A stretch of DNA of 8,333 bases from Ignavibacteriales bacterium (lineage in GTDB: Bacteria > Bacteroidota > Ignavibacteria > Ignavibacteriales > Melioribacteraceae). The stretch is taken from positions 1-8,333 of the forward strand of contig QYQI01000145.1 in the NCBI GenBank assembly GCA_007280825.1, given 5' to 3'. Numbering within the stretch: the stretch's first letter is position 1; each line of letters opens with the position of its first letter. This document shows positions 5,676 through 8,333 of the stretch, piece by piece. Position numbers and translations under genes: made by a program. Under the pieces are notes generated by a model. The model worked only from the letters and a program-made list of their open reading frames with translations. It had not been told where the DNA came from and searched no databases.

Positions 5676-6430
5676 CTACAGACCATAAAAATAATTTAGT
5701 TGGTAAGAACAGCGAATATTTTGAACAATTATATTCTAGTAATGAAGAACCATGGGAGTATAGCAAGAAAGCTGTTGAAGTTCTTCGGCACGAGTTTGTT
5801 GTTAAAACTGCATGTTCGCTCAAACCAAACTATTCTCGTATTCTTGATGTTGGCTGCGGAAAGGGAAGATTGACTTTTCTTTTTAATGGTCTCGCGCCTG
5901 AAATCTTAGGCATAGATGTTTCAAAAACCGCTGTGCAACAAGCAGAGACTTATGTAAATAAACTTTCACAGCATGGAAATCTGGCAAAAGCAGATAACAG
6001 CCGGTTTCATTTTTCAGAAACGAATATTACAAACTCATCATTTCCTGCTAACCACTTTGACCTGATTTTATTATGCGATGGTCTTGAAGGATGGCATCTA
6101 AGCATGAATGAAAAAGAGAAAGTTCTTGCAGAATCGTTTCGTCTTTTGATGCCTGGAGGCTTTGTAATTCTTACAGATTATCTAAAACACGAGCGCTTCT
6201 CTGAATTCGAAACGATTATTTCAAACAGCCCATTGAAGATTGTCCGGTCAGTTTATTTAAACGACAGATTTGCTTATCAATTCAATTCGTGGTTTAAAAT
6301 GGGTGAGAAATTAAAAGTCGTTCAATGGATTTTCGCTAATAAATCCCTTGCAAAAGGATTGATGAAAATTTCTTCACTCTTTGGCAAGCGCGGGTCAAAA
6401 CATTTTTGCGTTATTGCCACAAAAAATTAA
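5672..6430 (+). CDS. Class I SAM-dependent methyltransferase, NodS-like
   Basis: A 252-residue soluble methyltransferase with a Rossmann fold. Motif I is ILDVGCGKGRL (57-67), the acidic end of strand 2 is Asp82 in LGIDVS, motif IV is HFDLILLCDGLEGW (128-141), and the post-motif turn is LLMPGGFVILTDY (158-170). The N-terminal part YFEQLYSSNEEPWEYSKKA (16-34) followed by EVLRHEF resembles the NodS group, whose founding members N-methylate a chitooligosaccharide. That supports only a loose family placement, and the substrate here is unknown. It is carried on its own promoter between two unrelated units and is not inside a polysaccharide gene cluster. The ATG has no clear Shine-Dalgarno, but overlaps a possible leader ORF. 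No terminator hairpin is evident after the stop; the gap 6431-6564 holds no gene I can support. Confidence 0.88.
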   Translation: MTTDHKNNLVGKNSEYFEQLYSSNEEPWEYSKKAVEVLRHEFVVKTACSLKPNYSRILDVGCGKGRLTFLFNGLAPEILGIDVSKTAVQQAETYVNKLSQHGNLAKADNSRFHFSETNITNSSFPANHFDLILLCDGLEGWHLSMNEKEKVLAESFRLLMPGGFVILTDYLKHERFSEFETIISNSPLKIVRSVYLNDRFAYQFNSWFKMGEKLKVVQWIFANKSLAKGLMKISSLFGKRGSKHFCVIATKN

Positions 6431-6564
6431 TATGACCACTAACAAAAGATGCGATAAGTCTGATTGAGCCGGATAAGCGGGACTGTCTCTTCAGATGCTT
6501 TTATGTTTTAAGAAAACCTATTTGTAAAACTACTTCTCATTTCAAACGACTAAATAATTGAAGC

Positions 6565-6593
6565 TTGATTCAAGATAAAAATTCGAGTATAAT
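6565..6593 (+). promoter_or_regulatory. Sigma70-type promoter for the DUF2752-TM2 operon
   Basis: TTGATT (6565-6570, 4 of 6), a 17-bp spacer and a perfect TATAAT (6588-6593). The expected start point near 6600 gives a leader of only about 20 nt before the ATG at 6620, with a purine-rich AAGAAGAAG directly ahead of it. The upstream stretch 6431-6564 shows nothing else I can name. Confidence 0.6.
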
Positions 6594-6619
6594 TTGATCG
6601 GAGTTTATCTAAGAAGAAG

Positions 6620-6943
6620 ATGAAACATATTAAATCCACATTGAAAATTGTTGAATGGGAAGCCGTACTTTGGTTTGCCGGATTAGTTTATTTACTAACT
6701 ATCAATCCTTATCAAGTTCAGCAATTCTCGTTTTGTCCTTTTCATAATCTTGGAATAACATTTTGTCCCGGCTGTGGATTAGGCAGATCAATATCATTTT
6801 TTTATTATGGCGATTTTTTTCATTCTCTTCAGACACATCCTCTCGGAATTATTGCATTCATACTTATCTCAATTCGCATTATAAAACTTTCACATAAAAT
6901 GTATCACAACTATCACAAAACTAAAGAGGTTATCTATGGCTAA
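6620..6943 (+). CDS. DUF2752 membrane protein
   Basis: A 107-residue inner-membrane protein with the DUF2752 hallmark CPGCGLGR (49-56) preceded by a third conserved-looking cysteine, Cys39 in FCPFHNLG. Cys39, Cys49 and Cys52 could form a metal- or redox-active cluster, but this is inference from spacing. Hydrophobic segments lie at about 14-28 and 74-89, with the cysteine region between them likely at a membrane face; a short aromatic stretch (58-64) follows the motif. The C-terminus is basic and histidine-rich (HKMYHNYHKTK). It is first in an operon with the TM2 gene, with an 8-nt overlap, downstream of the promoter at 6565-6593. The function of the family is not established. The pairing with a TM2 gene is one I recall from other Bacteroidota, suggesting a joint role. 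Confidence 0.85.
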   Translation: MKHIKSTLKIVEWEAVLWFAGLVYLLTINPYQVQQFSFCPFHNLGITFCPGCGLGRSISFFYYGDFFHSLQTHPLGIIAFILISIRIIKLSHKMYHNYHKTKEVIYG

Positions 6944-7286
6944 CGTTCTAGAAATGCTGCCTGAAATTATGGGTGAAGAACAAATGTACATATCCAGTTT
7001 AATTAAAAACATGGATGACAAACAAGCACAACAGTTTGCCAATATTTATCGTGCACGAAGAAAAGATCCTCAAACAATTTTACTAGTAACCCTGGTTGGA
7101 TTTCTTGGTATCTCCGGCATACAAAGATTTTTAACAGATCAAATTGGTATGGGAATTCTCTATTTACTTACCGGAGGTATCTGCATGATCGGGACAATAA
7201 TTGATTTGGTGAATCACAAAAAAATTGCTTTTGAGTATAATCAGAAGCAGGCAAATCAAATTGCAATGATGACAAAGAATTTATAG
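6936..7286 (+). CDS. TM2 domain membrane protein
   Basis: A 116-residue protein with a soluble N-terminal helical part (1-46, containing LPEIMGEEQMYISSLI and QAQQFANIYRARRKDP) and a TM2 domain at about 47-93. The domain has a first helix ILLVTLVGFLGISG (48-61), the turn IQRFLTDQIGMG (62-73, Gln in place of the usual His before RF), and a second helix ending in IIDLV (88-92). The tail EYNQKQANQIAMM is polar. The N-terminal segment is not part of the generic TM2 domain and appears to be a lineage-specific extension. Translation is well signalled by AAAGAGGT (6923-6930), 5 nt before the ATG, although the start overlaps the DUF2752 stop by 8 nt. Function is unknown; coexpression with DUF2752 suggests a small membrane complex. 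A bidirectional terminator follows. Confidence 0.88.
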   Translation: MANVLEMLPEIMGEEQMYISSLIKNMDDKQAQQFANIYRARRKDPQTILLVTLVGFLGISGIQRFLTDQIGMGILYLLTGGICMIGTIIDLVNHKKIAFEYNQKQANQIAMMTKNL

Positions 7287-7297
7287 TATAAAAATAA

Positions 7298-7324
7298 AAA
7301 AGAGCGGTACAAGACCGCTCTTTT
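7298..7324. terminator. Bidirectional terminator between convergent genes
   Basis: AGAGCGGT (7301-7308) and ACCGCTCT (7314-7321) pair perfectly around ACAAG, extended by AAA/TTT on the outside. The plus strand continues as TTTT, and the minus strand continues as a T-rich tract (the complement of 7291-7300), so the same hairpin can end both the TM2 operon and the minus-strand gene at 7348-8283. Confidence 0.88.
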
Positions 7325-7347
7325 CATTTTAAATCTTTTAGTGTTAT

Positions 7348-8283
7348 TTAAAAAGTAACAGTAATGCCTAATTTGATCATTTCATAAGTTAACGGTGCTT
7401 CTGTTTCAAACGGCCAATTCATTCTATCTTTCTTCAATGTAAAGAATGCATAAGAAAGACCGTTGTTCAAAAGAAAATCTACAATTGGCGTTGCATAAGG
7501 TGAAGAATCACTTACTTCATCAATAAAATTACCCAACAAATGCTTGGCGCTTTCTTCAATAATCATACTGCCCAGATGTTTCCAAAATAAATGCCGCGGG
7601 AAAATAACAGCCGCTTCATAACTAACATTTAATGATACTGAGGAGAAAATATCAAACTTAATTCCTGCTTCATTCACTGTTCCAAATCTGTATTCTTGAT
7701 GGAATCTGTTGAGAATTTCGGTGTCGTTAACGGCATCATCCAAACTCATTGGCGGATTTGTCAGCAAATAAAATTTCGCCGGGTAATCAATCATATCGAG
7801 GCGGGACCAAACAAAACCGCTGCTGTTATACGGCATAATTGAAAAATTATTAAGTTTATAGGCATATCCTTCTCTTTTAGCAAAACCAAATCTCCATAAA
7901 TCGGATTTCATTTCGCCAATTGCTGTCGAAGAAGATTTCAAATCTGCACGAAACCTAGAACCAAAAAAATATTTCTCGCTGAACTGAATAATATCTTCAG
8001 TATAGTATGTTGAACGTGAAGCATAGCCGAGTTTTAATTCCAATAATCCGTTATAGGCAAAATTGCTTTTTAAATTCTTGTTATTAGCTTTTCCAAATCC
8101 GTAATTAATTTCCATAAATGGTCTGCCGCGGAATTCCCAGTGGAACCAGTCGTAATCTTTCCAGTTTAACCACTTTTCATCATTCCATTTTTCCTCGGTC
8201 GAATCTTTTCCGTTCTGGGCGAACAAATTCATGTTTGTTAATAGAACAATTGCCGCAGAAAGTAATAATATTTTACGAATCAT
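7348..8283 (-). CDS. Secreted, probable outer-membrane protein of unknown family
   Basis: A 311-residue protein with a Sec signal peptide: MIRK start, hydrophobic core about 5-20, probable cleavage after Ala22 (LFA-Q). The mature N-terminus carries a striking tryptophan-rich, charged segment with five Trp in 17 residues (W33, W38, W41, W46, W49). It is followed by alternating aromatic stretches such as FMEINYGFG (56-64), LLELKLGYASRSTYY (80-94) and KYFFGSRFRADLK (104-116). The last strand ends MIKLGITVTF with a terminal Phe, as expected for outer-membrane barrels recognised by the BAM machinery. I do not recognise the family and no enzymatic motif is seen. The start is secure: AGGAG (complement of 8289-8293) lies 5 nt before the ATG. 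It is convergent with the TM2 operon and shares its terminator. A TAAAAT on the minus strand (8305-8300) might be a -10 box, but it has no good partner. Confidence 0.8.
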   Translation of the reverse strand: MIRKILLLSAAIVLLTNMNLFAQNGKDSTEEKWNDEKWLNWKDYDWFHWEFRGRPFMEINYGFGKANNKNLKSNFAYNGLLELKLGYASRSTYYTEDIIQFSEKYFFGSRFRADLKSSSTAIGEMKSDLWRFGFAKREGYAYKLNNFSIMPYNSSGFVWSRLDMIDYPAKFYLLTNPPMSLDDAVNDTEILNRFHQEYRFGTVNEAGIKFDIFSSVSLNVSYEAAVIFPRHLFWKHLGSMIIEESAKHLLGNFIDEVSDSSPYATPIVDFLLNNGLSYAFFTLKKDRMNWPFETEAPLTYEMIKLGITVTF

Positions 8284-8333
8284 ATAAACTCCTATCAGTA
8301 TTTTAGCTTTAGACGAAATTCTATTAAGAATTG

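Noticed and set aside
6432..6467. Small ORF starting MTT after the methyltransferase, resembling its N-terminus
   Set aside because: It is only 11 codons long and the likeness covers three residues plus a few bases; there is no evidence of duplication beyond that.
6458..6490. GAGCCGGATAAGCGGGACT resembling an enterobacterial REP sequence
   Set aside because: The similarity to GCCGGATAAGGCG is short, there is no matching inverted arm, and the organism is not enterobacterial.
8118..8306. 62-codon plus-strand open frame opposite the start of the minus-strand secreted protein
   Set aside because: The minus-strand gene has a signal peptide and an AGGAG site, while the plus-strand frame has neither and is Ser/Arg/Leu-rich as expected for a shadow.
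1..8333. CRISPR array, tRNA/rRNA, transposon, phage or defence system
   Set aside because: No regularly spaced repeats, no cloverleaf or rRNA-like sequence, no transposase or integrase motifs and no nuclease/helicase/toxin-antitoxin genes are seen on either strand.

Overview
The window looks like an ordinary, densely packed, low-GC chromosomal segment from a bacterium of the Bacteroidota/Ignavibacteriota (FCB) group. Pointers are the signal peptides ending in ...MAQ or ...FAQ, the beta-barrel proteins, the DUF2752 + TM2 gene pair, the long 'mitochondrial-type' P5C dehydrogenase and the FbaB-type class I aldolase. Good Shine-Dalgarno sites (GGAGG, AGGAG, AAAGAGGT) and two promoters of the plain sigma70 kind (17-bp spacer, perfect TATAAT) fit an Ignavibacteria-like lineage better than Bacteroidia or Flavobacteriia. 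This placement is inference; no rRNA or marker gene is present.

Layout. Positions 1-154 are a leader region that begins inside a hairpin-forming palindrome. 155-1792 is pruA (proline/ornithine catabolism, glutamate semialdehyde to glutamate), closed by a terminator at 1802-1826. 1914-2342 is a small stand-alone tandem CBS-domain protein. After a 174-nt gap carrying two palindromes comes a same-strand run: a DUF2721 membrane protein (2517-3008), overlapping by 8 nt with aat (3001-3603, N-degron aminoacyl transferase), then a secreted beta-barrel protein (3694-4377), then the class I fructose-bisphosphate aldolase fbaB (4407-5468), ending at a terminator (5492-5518). A clear promoter (5539-5567) drives a NodS-like SAM-dependent methyltransferase (5672-6430), possibly through a 21-codon leader ORF. 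A second clear promoter (6565-6593) drives an overlapping pair of small membrane proteins, DUF2752 (6620-6943) and TM2-domain (6936-7286). A bidirectional terminator (7298-7324) separates these from a convergent minus-strand gene for a secreted, probably outer-membrane protein (7348-8283).

How the genes work together. Most transcription units are short and metabolically unrelated: amino-acid catabolism, nucleotide-sensing CBS protein, protein turnover, gluconeogenesis/glycolysis, a methyltransferase, and envelope proteins. The tightest functional coupling visible is by translational overlap in the two pairs DUF2721-aat and DUF2752-TM2, both with an 8-nt overlap. No gap exceeds 300 bases. I see no tRNA, rRNA, CRISPR array, transposase, phage or defence gene.

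I did not find a convincing new system. The best leads are the uncharacterised DUF2752-TM2 membrane pair, the two palindromes sharing a TC(C/T)CTACAAA edge (probable dispersed repeats), the coupled leader ORF before the methyltransferase, and the unrecognised tryptophan-rich secreted protein on the minus strand.
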